From JAADEM01 sp965371855 (GTDB lineage: Bacteria; Bacteroidota; Bacteroidia; Bacteroidales; Marinilabiliaceae), in contig CBDUZZ010000088.1 of the NCBI GenBank assembly GCA_965371855.1, forward strand, positions 1 to 15,529: a stretch of 15,529 nucleotides of DNA, read 5' to 3'. The notes beneath the pieces are model-generated. The model was given only the letters and a program-made list of their open reading frames with translations, searched no databases and was not told where the DNA came from. Both the position numbers and the translations under genes were made by a program. This document shows positions 1 to 6,757 of this stretch, piece after piece (position 1 is the stretch's first letter; each line of letters begins with the position of its first letter).

Positions 1-55
1 GAACCCCTGTTACCAGGATGAAAACCTGGCGTCCTAACCCCTAGACGAACGGACC
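1..55 (-). tRNA. tRNA-Glu (anticodon TTC), 3' part cut off by window edge
   Basis: Read on the minus strand, the stretch begins GGTCCGTTCGTCTAGGGG, which fits a glutamate tRNA acceptor strand and D arm. It continues with an anticodon stem CCAGG/CCTGG closing the 7-nt loop TTTTCAT, so the anticodon is TTC (Glu). The variable region and first T-arm bases (GGGGTTC) follow, and then the window ends. The 3' half of the T arm, the 3' acceptor strand and any encoded CCA lie outside. A consensus promoter sits about 40 bp upstream. Further tRNA genes may follow in the same transcript beyond the edge, but this cannot be seen. Confidence 0.93.
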
Positions 56-97
56 ATTACAAACAAATGAAACCATCTTAAATTTCAAATGCGGCTG

Positions 98-128
98 CAA
101 AGATATATCAAAAATAAATTTCGCCAAA
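98..128 (-). promoter_or_regulatory. Bacteroidota-type promoter of the tRNA-Glu gene
   Basis: On the minus strand, TTTG (128-125) is followed by exactly 19 bp and then TATCTTTG (105-98). This matches the known Bacteroidota primary sigma factor consensus TTTG-N19-TAnnTTTG at every defined position. Transcription would start at about position 90, leaving a leader of about 35 nt before the tRNA. It is the clearest promoter in the window and the main support for the phylum assignment. Confidence 0.85.
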
Positions 129-317
129 TTAATTTTCTAAAAAAAAGCAACAAACAATTAAAAAAGTTTTTTAATACATGAAAAAATCGTTTTCTTTGTA
201 TTGCAATTAAATGAAAAGTGGAAGGTTTTGGCTGCTTGCAACCACTAAAAAAAATGCTAAAATGTATCTTAGCAAATATTCCTTTCTATTTTCATCTCAA
301 TTATTATTGAAAATCAA

Positions 318-336
318 ATACTGTATCATACAGTAT
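318..336. promoter_or_regulatory. Perfect 19-bp palindrome upstream of metK, possible operator
   Basis: ATACTGTAT (318-326) and ATACAGTAT (328-336) are perfect reverse complements around a single C. The palindrome ends 17 bp before the metK start codon, so it lies in the leader or core promoter. The symmetry and 9-bp half sites suit a dimeric repressor. In RNA it could only form a tight hairpin, because the central spacer is one base. No SAM riboswitch is apparent here. The protein that would bind it is unknown. Confidence 0.45.
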
Positions 337-353
337 CTAAAACTATTTATGTT

Positions 354-1607
354 ATGGGATATTTATTCACTTCAGAATCCGTGTCGGAGGGGCATCCAGA
401 CAAAGTTGCGGATCAAATTTCAGATGCACTGCTTGATAACTTTTTAGCTTTTGACTCAAACTCAAAAGTAGCTTGTGAAACATTAGTAACAACAGGTCAG
501 GTGGTATTGGCCGGAGAGGTTCATTCTGATACTTATGTAGATGTTCAGGAAGTTGCACGACGAGTTATTAATAAAATAGGGTATACAAAAAGTGAATACC
601 GTTTTGATGGTGATTCGTGTGGAGTGCTTTCTGCAATACATGAGCAATCATCGGATATAAACCGGGGTGTGGAGAGGGCAGAGAAAATGGATCAAGGTGC
701 CGGAGACCAGGGAATGATGTTTGGTTATGCTTGTAAAGAGACCGACGAGTACATGCCGCTTGCATTAGAATTATCACACAAGCTGCTTGTTGAAATGGCT
801 GCGATTCGCCGCGAAGGTAAAGAGATGACCTATTTGCGACCCGACTCAAAAAGTCAGGTAACCATTGAATACAGTGATGATAACCAACCGAAACATGTAC
901 ATACTATTGTTGTTTCTACCCAGCATGACGATTTTGATGACGATGAGCCGATGTTGGCTAAGATCAAAGAGGATGTGCGTACAATTTTAATACCACGAAC
1001 TGTGGCTACACTGCCTAAGCGTGTTCAGGCTCTGTTCGATGATGATTACATCTTACACGTTAACCCTACGGGTAAGTTTGTTATTGGAGGCCCTCATGGA
1101 GACACCGGCCTTACAGGACGTAAAATAATTGTTGACACCTATGGAGGTAAAGGTGCTCACGGAGGTGGTGCGTTTAGTGGGAAAGACCCATCAAAGGTTG
1201 ACCGTTCAGCAGCATATGCATCTCGTCATATAGCTAAAAATATGGTAGCAGCAGGTTTGGCTGATGAAGTATTGGTACAATTAGCTTATGCAATTGGAGT
1301 TGCTGAACCGGTAGGTGTTTTTGTAAACACATACGATAGTGCAAAAGTTGACATGAGTGATGGCGAGATTGCCGGGAAAATTAAAGACATTTTCGATCTG
1401 CGCCCCGCTGCAATTGAAGAGCGACTGAAACTGCGTAATCCAATTTATGAAGAGACAGCCGCTTATGGTCACATGGGTAGAATACCCGTTACTGTAACAA
1501 AATCGTTTGACTCACCCTACTTCGGGAAAAGGGAATTTGAAGTTGAACTGTTTACATGGGAGAAACTGGATTATGTTGAAAACATTAAAGAGGAGTTTGG
1601 GTTGTAA
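354..1607 (+). CDS. metK: S-adenosylmethionine synthetase (methionine adenosyltransferase)
   Basis: This cytoplasmic enzyme makes S-adenosylmethionine from methionine and ATP, releasing phosphate and diphosphate. The 417-residue protein shows the family signatures. The N-terminal FTSESVSEGHPDK (5-17) includes the catalytic His14. GAGDQG (115-120) is the ATP-binding hexapeptide. GGPHGDTGLTGRKIIVDTYG lies at about 246-264, and GGGAFSGKDPSK (270-281) is the glycine-rich P-loop-like segment. Its length is above the roughly 384 residues of E. coli MetK, from small insertions and a longer C-terminus, as I recall for Bacteroidota MetK. The ATG at 354 places FTSES at the usual distance from the start. 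A second ATG at 348 is in another frame. There is no Shine-Dalgarno. The gene stands alone, divergent from tRNA-Glu, with a palindrome just upstream and a hairpin downstream. Its promoter is not clear; TTTCTTTG at 191-198 is a weak -7 candidate. Confidence 0.98.
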   Translation: MGYLFTSESVSEGHPDKVADQISDALLDNFLAFDSNSKVACETLVTTGQVVLAGEVHSDTYVDVQEVARRVINKIGYTKSEYRFDGDSCGVLSAIHEQSSDINRGVERAEKMDQGAGDQGMMFGYACKETDEYMPLALELSHKLLVEMAAIRREGKEMTYLRPDSKSQVTIEYSDDNQPKHVHTIVVSTQHDDFDDDEPMLAKIKEDVRTILIPRTVATLPKRVQALFDDDYILHVNPTGKFVIGGPHGDTGLTGRKIIVDTYGGKGAHGGGAFSGKDPSKVDRSAAYASRHIAKNMVAAGLADEVLVQLAYAIGVAEPVGVFVNTYDSAKVDMSDGEIAGKIKDIFDLRPAAIEERLKLRNPIYEETAAYGHMGRIPVTVTKSFDSPYFGKREFEVELFTWEKLDYVENIKEEFGL

Positions 1608-1609
1608 AA

Positions 1610-1672
1610 CCACGAATGTTATGTTTTTTGCCGCGAATGCTCGAATATTTTTATTTGCCATTCGTGGCTTTT
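1610..1672 (+). terminator. Likely intrinsic terminator of metK (long-loop hairpin)
   Basis: CCACGAATG (1610-1618), starting three bases after the metK stop, pairs perfectly with CATTCGTGG (1659-1667), which is followed by CTTTTTATT. The loop is 40 nt and holds a near copy of the arm (CCGCGAATG, 1631-1639), so the structure looks derived from a short intergenic repeat. The position and the T run favour termination. The long loop makes it weaker than a classic terminator. Confidence 0.55.
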
Positions 1673-1673
1673 T

Positions 1674-1979
1674 ATTGACTATGCATTAAATGACAGGGGA
1701 ATAGGACTTGAAAAGTCATATAAAGCATGGAGTAGTATGATAAGTAAAGCTTTAAAAAAAGAAATTAAAATTATACTTTTAACACCTTCGCCAGACCAAA
1801 GAGTGAATATCCTTGAGCCAAATAATGAATTAGAGCAGCATGCAAAACATATTAAACGATTATCAGAAGAAAATGGGATTGGTCTTATTGATAGTTATGA
1901 ATTGTTTAAGAATAAGGTGGTTTCAGGTGATAGCATCTCAATCTTTATGTCACAAGTTAACCATCCAAATAAGATTGGA
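1674..1979 (+). pseudogene. SGNH/GDSL-type hydrolase, internal-to-C-terminal fragment
   Basis: An open frame without its own start runs from 1674: IDYALNDRGIGLEKSYKAW, then MISKALKKEIKIILLTPSPD from the ATG at 1737. The xDYxLND motif fits the Asn-containing block III of SGNH hydrolases. QVNHPNKIG (residues 73-81 from that ATG) fits block V, with the catalytic His in NHPN. The N-terminal half with the nucleophile Ser (GDS block I) is missing, and homology ends at G81 (1979), where the sequence switches to an unrelated transposase remnant. The frame then runs to 2045 in what looks like nonsense. SGNH hydrolases are esterases or acetyl-esterases, often of glycans. This copy cannot be active without its Ser. 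Its left end abuts the metK terminator. Confidence 0.75.
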
Positions 1980-2173
1980 CTATATGCTTCGCGATCAAAA
2001 ACCAGAGTAAAACGAGGAAGTTTTTTATCGGCTTTTAATTCCTGATCAGAGTACTTACATGGAATATCGTTTATTAATTTTGGGATTATTTCGTTGACTA
2101 TCGCAAATTGAAGTTTCTCATTTACATTACCTGTTACATAAAAGTAAGGCATCCCTTCTCTATTATTTACGAC
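1976..2173 (-). pseudogene. Transposase fragment (family unassigned)
   Basis: The minus strand holds about 66 in-frame codons beginning VVNNREGMPYFYVTG after a stop codon, then EIIPKLINDI and RFTLVFDREAYSP near the end. I recognise the FTLVFDREAYSP type of sequence from putative DDE-type transposases of Bacteroidota, but I cannot name the IS family. Both ends are broken: a stop precedes it at about 2174, and its last recognisable codon (Pro, 1978-1976) touches the end of the SGNH hydrolase remnant. No terminal inverted repeats of a complete element are visible. It is a relic of an insertion or recombination and cannot encode a working transposase. Confidence 0.5.
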
Positions 2174-2254
2174 TCAACCTAATTAAACCTCTATTTATAA
2201 ATATGGGGTCAGGATTTCTGAACCTACACATCACCTACTGCAGAACCATCTGAA

Positions 2255-2800
2255 ATGGAGATTGACACAAAAAAGAACATCTATAAAATAAAGGCAAGTG
2301 GTTCCGATTTTTTCCATGCAGAAGATTCATATGCAGCCCTTTTTGCTGACAATGTAAAAGGCGATTTTGTGGCAACCGTAAAAATTACTGCTTTTGGTAA
2401 GCGTACCCATGAATGGTTCCGCTCAGGATTATTTGCCCGAAACGATATTACAAAAAGTTTTGATACTGAACCCGGAAGTAAAGGATCTGTATTAATGTTT
2501 GCAACAACAGGAAGAGCAGGAATATATTACGATGAATTTGGGGATGGATGCATGCATAAAGCAAACAGCGAAAATATTCCCGAAAATATTGATGTTCCTA
2601 TTTGGTTGAAATTGGTTCGTCATGGAAACAGTTTTACCGGTTATGTTAGTTATGATGGTATAAATTGGGCCGTTGAAAGACAAACAAACGACATCCCCGG
2701 ATTAAACGCTGCAGTTGATATTGGTATGGCTGCAGGTGCTCCGGACAAAAAGCAATATTGGGTAGAATTCCGGGATTTTAAAATTGAAGTAGAAAGATAG
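2255..2800 (+). CDS. DUF1349-type concanavalin-like domain protein, probably a detached C-terminal part
   Basis: The 181-residue product resembles the jelly-roll (concanavalin A/laminin G-like) fold of DUF1349-type proteins. It has ADNVKGDFVATVKI (33-46), then EWFRSGLFAR and later GYVSYDGINW, and ends in a beta strand, YWVEFRDFKIEV. There is no signal peptide, although proteins with this domain are normally exported and carry it at the end of a larger enzyme or binding protein. The frame is open upstream to a TGA at 2219-2221 and reads TYTSPTAEPSE before the ATG. That looks like linker sequence, so the original protein was probably longer and has lost its N-terminus. No ribosome binding site is visible. 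The domain itself looks intact. A role in carbohydrate binding is inferred from the fold only. Confidence 0.55.
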   Translation: MEIDTKKNIYKIKASGSDFFHAEDSYAALFADNVKGDFVATVKITAFGKRTHEWFRSGLFARNDITKSFDTEPGSKGSVLMFATTGRAGIYYDEFGDGCMHKANSENIPENIDVPIWLKLVRHGNSFTGYVSYDGINWAVERQTNDIPGLNAAVDIGMAAGAPDKKQYWVEFRDFKIEVER

Positions 2801-2903
2801 ACTGTTTCGAACAAAATATAAAATATCCATGATGAAAAAATAATAAGTTAAATTATAATGTATTAAAATTAAAAAGTAAGAAGTTATTAGTTTCTTAATA
2901 TTG

Positions 2904-2911
2904 TATTTTTG
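2904..2911 (+). promoter_or_regulatory. Putative -7 box upstream of the ROK remnant and GH92 gene
   Basis: TATTTTTG matches TAnnTTTG exactly and lies 24 bp before the ATG at 2935. No TTTG is found 19-21 bp upstream, so the -33 element is poor or absent and the promoter may need an activator. The ROK remnant and the GH92 gene are only 28 bp apart, so this site could still drive the intact mannosidase gene. Confidence 0.4.
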
Positions 2912-2934
2912 AAAAACTTCAATAATGAGTTTTA

Positions 2935-3210
2935 ATGAAACATTATATAGGAATTGATATCGGTGGCACCAAAACTGCCATATTACTAATTAATGGTGAC
3001 GGTAAGGTGTTGGAGCGGACACAAACTGTCACAGAAGTAGGTAGTATGGGTGTTCGTCTTGGTGATTTGCTTTTTGATCCTGCACGAAAAGAGATTGAAA
3101 AAGAAGCGGTGCCGGGTGCAGCAGCCGCTTGTCGAATTGTACCTGCCGCTTTAGGTGAAGCAATTGGTGATTATGCAGCTCTTTGTGTAGCACTCAGCGA
3201 CTATAAATAG
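2935..3210 (+). pseudogene. ROK-family sugar kinase with large in-frame internal deletion
   Basis: Residues 1-34 are a ROK kinase N-terminus: YIGIDIGGTKTAILL with the DxGGTK phosphate-binding loop, then GKVLERTQ. From about residue 36 the protein jumps to a ROK C-terminus: GSMGVRLGDLLFDPARKE, then PGAAAACRIVPAALGEAIGDYAALCVAL. The whole protein has 91 residues, while ROK kinases have about 290-330. Some 200 or more residues are missing, including the catalytic Asp, the ExGH motif and the CxCGxxGC zinc site. The join, at about 3034-3042, keeps the frame, so an ORF survives but kinase activity (glucose or mannose phosphorylation in the family) cannot. It sits 28 bp before the GH92 gene, suggesting the two once formed an operon coupling mannose release to phosphorylation. 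Confidence 0.8.
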
Positions 3211-3238
3211 CATAAAATTAACTATTTAAAAGAAAAGC

Positions 3239-5566
3239 ATGAAGAACCATACATTAATTTCTTTGTTAGTTTTGCTTACCGTATTTAGTTGTAAGCAAAA
3301 AAAAGCCGAAAACTTTACATCTTTTGTCGACCCTTTTATCGGAACCGGTTATTTTGGCCATACCTTCCCCGGGGCAACGCTTCCTTTTGCAATGGTGCAA
3401 TTAAGCCCGGATACTTATACACAGGGCTGGACTTATGCTGCAGGCTATAACTATGCTGATAATTCCATAATGGGTTTCAGTCACAGGCATCTTAGTGGTG
3501 TGGGCATGACCGCTCTTGGCGATATATTGCTTATGCCTACGGTAAACAATAAAATACAGGTTAATCCGGGAAGCCGGGAAAACCCAGATAAGGGTTACCG
3601 CTCGCGTTTTGACCATGCGGACGAAACAGCCTCGCCAGGTTATTATTCTGTGCAACTAAAAGATTATGGTATAAAAGCAGAGCTGACAACAACTAAACGG
3701 GTTGGCTTGCATAAGTATACTTTCCCAAAAGCAAACAATGCACATATCCTTATTGATTTGGGGCATTCGCTGGGAAAACTATCAGAAAAAAAATCACATA
3801 TAGAAATTGTAAACAGTACACATGTTCAAGGATATAAAGTTTCACCACAAGGAACTGTTTATTTTGTCGCAGAGTTCAGTAAACCTTTTTCTTCTTATGG
3901 AACCTGGAACAAAAGCTACAAAAAACCGGAATCTGCAGGTGATGTAATAAATCCGTACAAATCCGCCGAATCAGGCAAAGAAGTAGGCGTATTTTTAGAT
4001 TATTCAACTTCTGAAAATGAATACGTATTGGTAAAAGTAGCTATTTCAACAGTCAGTATCGAAGGTGCGCAAAAAAACCTTGAAGAAGAGCTTTCTCATT
4101 GGAATTTTAATAAAGCACACATGGATGCAGTTAAAGTTTGGAATACTGAATTAAGCAAAATTGAAGTTAGTGGGGCTACCATAAAGCAAAAAAGGATTTT
4201 TTATACAGCCTTGTATCATAGCTTGTTGGCTCAACAGATATCTAATGATGTTGATGGTAAATTTTATGGCATGAACGGCAAAATACATACTGCAGAAGGC
4301 TATGATTTTTTCCCGACGTTTTCTGCTTGGGACACATACCGCTCAGAGCATCCTTTAATGACCATTATTGAGACGGAACGTACGAATGAAATGATTAAAT
4401 CAATCATTACAAAAACAAAAAACCATGGTTGGCTGCCCGCACAACATTTTTCCAACATTTTTAGGGCAAGTATGGTGGGTGATCATTTAGTACCTATTAT
4501 TGTTGATGCCTATATGAAAGGCATACGTGATTATGATGTGGAGTATATTTATCAGATGATGAAGAAAAAGGCTACTGAAAATCCACCGGAAAGCATTGAT
4601 TCTGAAAATTCCCGTCCGGGATTGAAAAATTTCATGGAACTTGGCTATATGCCTGTTGATCGGGAAATCGAATCAGTAGCAGCTACTCTGGAAATGGCAT
4701 ACGACGACTGGTGTTTGGCGCAGCTGGCAAAAGAATTAGGTAAAGATGATGATTACAAATACTTTAGCAAAAGGGCTAAAAACTATGTAAATGTTTACGA
4801 TAAAGAAACGAGTTTTATGCGCCCAGTAATGATGGATGGTTCATGGCTAAAAATGGCCGAAAAAGGGAAAATGCCAGGAATAGTAACTTATGGGGAGCAT
4901 TCGTATTATGATAGCTTCGACCCCTTATTGATTGGTTTGCGCCCCAACAGGCATTATGCCGAATCAAATGCATGGCATTATTTATGGTCTGTTCAGCACG
5001 ATGTAAACGGCCTGGCTGACCTAATGGGGGGAAATGATGCATTTGTGGCAAAACTGGATACTTTTTTTACAATGAGTCCTGAAGTAAGCGGTCCAAACTA
5101 TGTTGGCGTTGTGGGCACTATCGGGCAGTACGTACATGGTAATCAACCATCACATCATGTAGCATATTTATATAATTATGTCGGTCAGGCATGGAAAACT
5201 CAGGAAAGAGTACATCAGGTAATGAATATGCTCTATCAAGATACACCAGGCGGAATTTGTGGTAACGACGATATGGGCTCACTTTCATCATGGTATGTAT
5301 TAAGTTCAATGGGGTTTTATCCGGTAGCACCCGGAAGCAATGTTTACTCTATTGGTAGTCCTCTATTTGAACAAGTAACTATTAATCTTGACAATGGGAA
5401 AGCCTTTACAATAAAAGCAAATAGCATTAGCAAAGAGAATATATATATCCAATCGGCAACACTTAATGGTAAACCCCTAAATACACCATTTATCAATCAT
5501 GATGATATTATAAACGGGTCAGAATTAATATTTGAGATGGGAGCAGAATCGAATAAGAGTTGGTAA
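3239..5566 (+). CDS. GH92 alpha-mannosidase, lipoprotein
   Basis: This is a glycoside hydrolase of family 92, the calcium-dependent exo-alpha-mannosidases that trim mannose from N-glycans or yeast and algal mannans. The 775 residues start with a lipoprotein signal ending VFSC (Cys18), so the enzyme is tethered to a membrane. The N-terminal beta-sandwich carries FVDPFIGTG and SHRHLSGVGM. The (alpha/alpha)6 catalytic domain contains YAESNAWHY, where Glu575 is the likely general acid, and GNDDMGSLSSWYV, where the Asp pair 677-678 corresponds to the acidic general-base region. The C-terminal GSPLFEQVTINL and FEMG near the end are usual for the family, so the gene is complete. The enzyme should be active. 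Linkage specificity cannot be read. No SusC/SusD pair lies in the window, so this is not a complete polysaccharide utilisation locus. It follows the broken ROK gene by 28 bp. Confidence 0.95.
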   Translation: MKNHTLISLLVLLTVFSCKQKKAENFTSFVDPFIGTGYFGHTFPGATLPFAMVQLSPDTYTQGWTYAAGYNYADNSIMGFSHRHLSGVGMTALGDILLMPTVNNKIQVNPGSRENPDKGYRSRFDHADETASPGYYSVQLKDYGIKAELTTTKRVGLHKYTFPKANNAHILIDLGHSLGKLSEKKSHIEIVNSTHVQGYKVSPQGTVYFVAEFSKPFSSYGTWNKSYKKPESAGDVINPYKSAESGKEVGVFLDYSTSENEYVLVKVAISTVSIEGAQKNLEEELSHWNFNKAHMDAVKVWNTELSKIEVSGATIKQKRIFYTALYHSLLAQQISNDVDGKFYGMNGKIHTAEGYDFFPTFSAWDTYRSEHPLMTIIETERTNEMIKSIITKTKNHGWLPAQHFSNIFRASMVGDHLVPIIVDAYMKGIRDYDVEYIYQMMKKKATENPPESIDSENSRPGLKNFMELGYMPVDREIESVAATLEMAYDDWCLAQLAKELGKDDDYKYFSKRAKNYVNVYDKETSFMRPVMMDGSWLKMAEKGKMPGIVTYGEHSYYDSFDPLLIGLRPNRHYAESNAWHYLWSVQHDVNGLADLMGGNDAFVAKLDTFFTMSPEVSGPNYVGVVGTIGQYVHGNQPSHHVAYLYNYVGQAWKTQERVHQVMNMLYQDTPGGICGNDDMGSLSSWYVLSSMGFYPVAPGSNVYSIGSPLFEQVTINLDNGKAFTIKANSISKENIYIQSATLNGKPLNTPFINHDDIINGSELIFEMGAESNKSW

Positions 5567-5815
5567 AATTGTTATAACTATAGATTGACAGTTTATTGAT
5601 TTATAGTTTCAAAACATCATCTACCATGTTATATGTGTTTTATCTTTGTTACTTGCCTGGTTACTTACATTCGCAGGAAGTGTAGTAAGAAAGTATGTAC
5701 AAAGGTTATTATTGTTTGGATCAGGCATTACCAATAATTATAAGTGAAATATACTATTTGTAAAACCATATCAGAAATCTTTTCTTATTTTTACAAAAAA
5801 GTACTTTTACCTTTT
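5567..5815. other. Intergenic region GH92-thyA, mostly featureless
   Basis: No gene is supported here. AACTATA (5576-5582) and TATAGTT (5602-5608) form a weak inverted repeat after the GH92 stop, without a T run, so termination is doubtful. TATCTTTG (5641-5648) matches the -7 consensus on the plus strand but has no TTTG at the right distance. TACTTTTA (5802-5809) is a near match closer to thyA. Short open frames between these sites lack convincing starts. Confidence 0.35.
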
Positions 5816-5841
5816 ATGAACTTGATAAACTTGATAAACTA
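5813..5841 (+). repeat. Short AACTTGATAAACTT repeat upstream of thyA
   Basis: TTTATGAACTTGATAAACTT (5813-5832) recurs exactly at 6733-6752 before and within folA, 920 bp downstream. Here AACTTGATA occurs twice in tandem. Similar AACTTTATGAACTT-type low-complexity repeats occur between genes in Bacteroidales as I recall. Their role is unknown. Confidence 0.6.
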
Positions 5842-5842
5842 A
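5816..5842 (+). CDS. Possible 8-codon leader ORF overlapping the thyA start
   Basis: ATG at 5816 opens MNLINLIN and stops at TAA (5840-5842). The last A of that stop is the first base of the thyA ATG, giving a TAATG overlap typical of translational coupling. The ORF consists of a short repeat (AACTTGATA twice), and its first 17 bases are the same as the folA start region. No Shine-Dalgarno is present. Translation is unproven, and the ORF may be an accidental by-product of the repeat. Confidence 0.3.
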   Translation: MNLINLIN

Positions 5843-6636
5843 TGCGACAATACCTCGATTTATTACAGCATGTACTTGACAAAGGAGAAAAGAAAGAGGA
5901 TCGTACCGGAACCGGAACAATAAGTGTTTTTGGCCATCAAATGCGATTTGACCTGTCAGAGGGTTTTCCGTTGTTAACAACAAAAAAACTGCATTTGAAA
6001 TCGATTATCTATGAGTTGTTGTGGTTTTTAAAGGGCTCTACAAATGTAAAATATCTTCAGGAAAACGGGGTGCGTATATGGAATGAATGGGCTAAGGATG
6101 ATGGTGAATTAGGACCTATATATGGTTATCAGTGGCGCTCATGGCCTGACTACAAAGGAGGAAATATTGATCAGATAGCTCAAATAATTGATTCCATAAA
6201 AACCAATCCTAATTCGCGGCGCCATATTGTTAGTGCATGGAATGTAGGTCAGTTGGATGATATGCAATTGCCGCCCTGCCACATTCTTTTTCAGTTTTAT
6301 GTTGCTAACGGTAAACTGAGCTGTCAGCTATATCAGCGTAGTGCCGATATCTTTCTGGGAGTACCATTCAATATCGCATCGTATGCAATTTTCACAATGA
6401 TGGTAGCTCAGGCAACAGGGTTGAAACCGGGTGATTTTGTTCATACGTTTGGTGATGCTCACATATATCTTAACCATATAGACCAGGTAAAACTTCAATT
6501 AACGCGTGAACCGTATAAACTTCCAACTATGGAGATAAACCCGGAAGTGAAGAGTATTGACGATTTTAAGTTTGAAGATTTTGTACTTAAGGACTACACA
6601 GCACATCCGCATATAAAAGGAGCAATATCGGTGTAA
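5842..6636 (+). CDS. thyA: Thymidylate synthase
   Basis: The enzyme methylates dUMP to dTMP in the cytoplasm, using methylene-tetrahydrofolate and releasing dihydrofolate. At 264 residues it has the same length as E. coli ThyA, and MRQYLDLLQHVLDKG is the standard beginning, which fixes the ATG at 5842. DRTGTGT (about 20-26) holds the phosphate-binding Arg. LPPCHILFQFYV contains the nucleophile Cys146, the same number as in E. coli. QRSADIFLGVPFNIASYA carries further dUMP-binding residues, and the C-terminus HPHIKGAISV is intact. The folA gene follows after 99 bp and regenerates the tetrahydrofolate consumed here, so the two probably form an operon. The stop codon of a possible mini-ORF overlaps this start. 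Confidence 0.98.
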   Translation: MRQYLDLLQHVLDKGEKKEDRTGTGTISVFGHQMRFDLSEGFPLLTTKKLHLKSIIYELLWFLKGSTNVKYLQENGVRIWNEWAKDDGELGPIYGYQWRSWPDYKGGNIDQIAQIIDSIKTNPNSRRHIVSAWNVGQLDDMQLPPCHILFQFYVANGKLSCQLYQRSADIFLGVPFNIASYAIFTMMVAQATGLKPGDFVHTFGDAHIYLNHIDQVKLQLTREPYKLPTMEINPEVKSIDDFKFEDFVLKDYTAHPHIKGAISV

Positions 6637-6697
6637 TATTTGGTTATTTGTTTTTCTGTTTATTTGATGATTGCACAACTGCCATATGAAAACTGCC

Positions 6698-6757
6698 AAC
6701 TTGATGAACTTTTAACTTGACAAACTTTCAACTTTATGAACTTGATAAACTTTCAAC
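6698..6757 (+). repeat. Tandem ~16-bp degenerate repeat spanning the folA start codon
   Basis: Three units of about 16 bp follow each other: AACTTGATGAACTTTT (6698-6713), AACTTGACAAACTTTC (6714-6729), then AACTTTATGAACTTGA from 6730, trailing into TAAACTTTCAACTC. The folA ATG (6736-6738) lies inside the third unit, so the repeat has become both leader and coding sequence. The same sequence precedes thyA. Confidence 0.65.

Noticed and set aside
211..447. 78-residue ORF overlapping the metK start
   Set aside because: It overlaps the first 94 bases of a certain metK in another frame, has no recognisable domain and includes low-complexity AT-rich sequence.
5576..5608. Terminator after GH92
   Set aside because: Only a 7-bp AT-rich stem with a 19-nt loop and no T run.
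5642..5760. Hydrophobic open frame (LLAWLLTFAGSVVRKYV) between GH92 and thyA
   Set aside because: No start codon in frame, no known family and short; AT-rich intergenic DNA often gives such frames.
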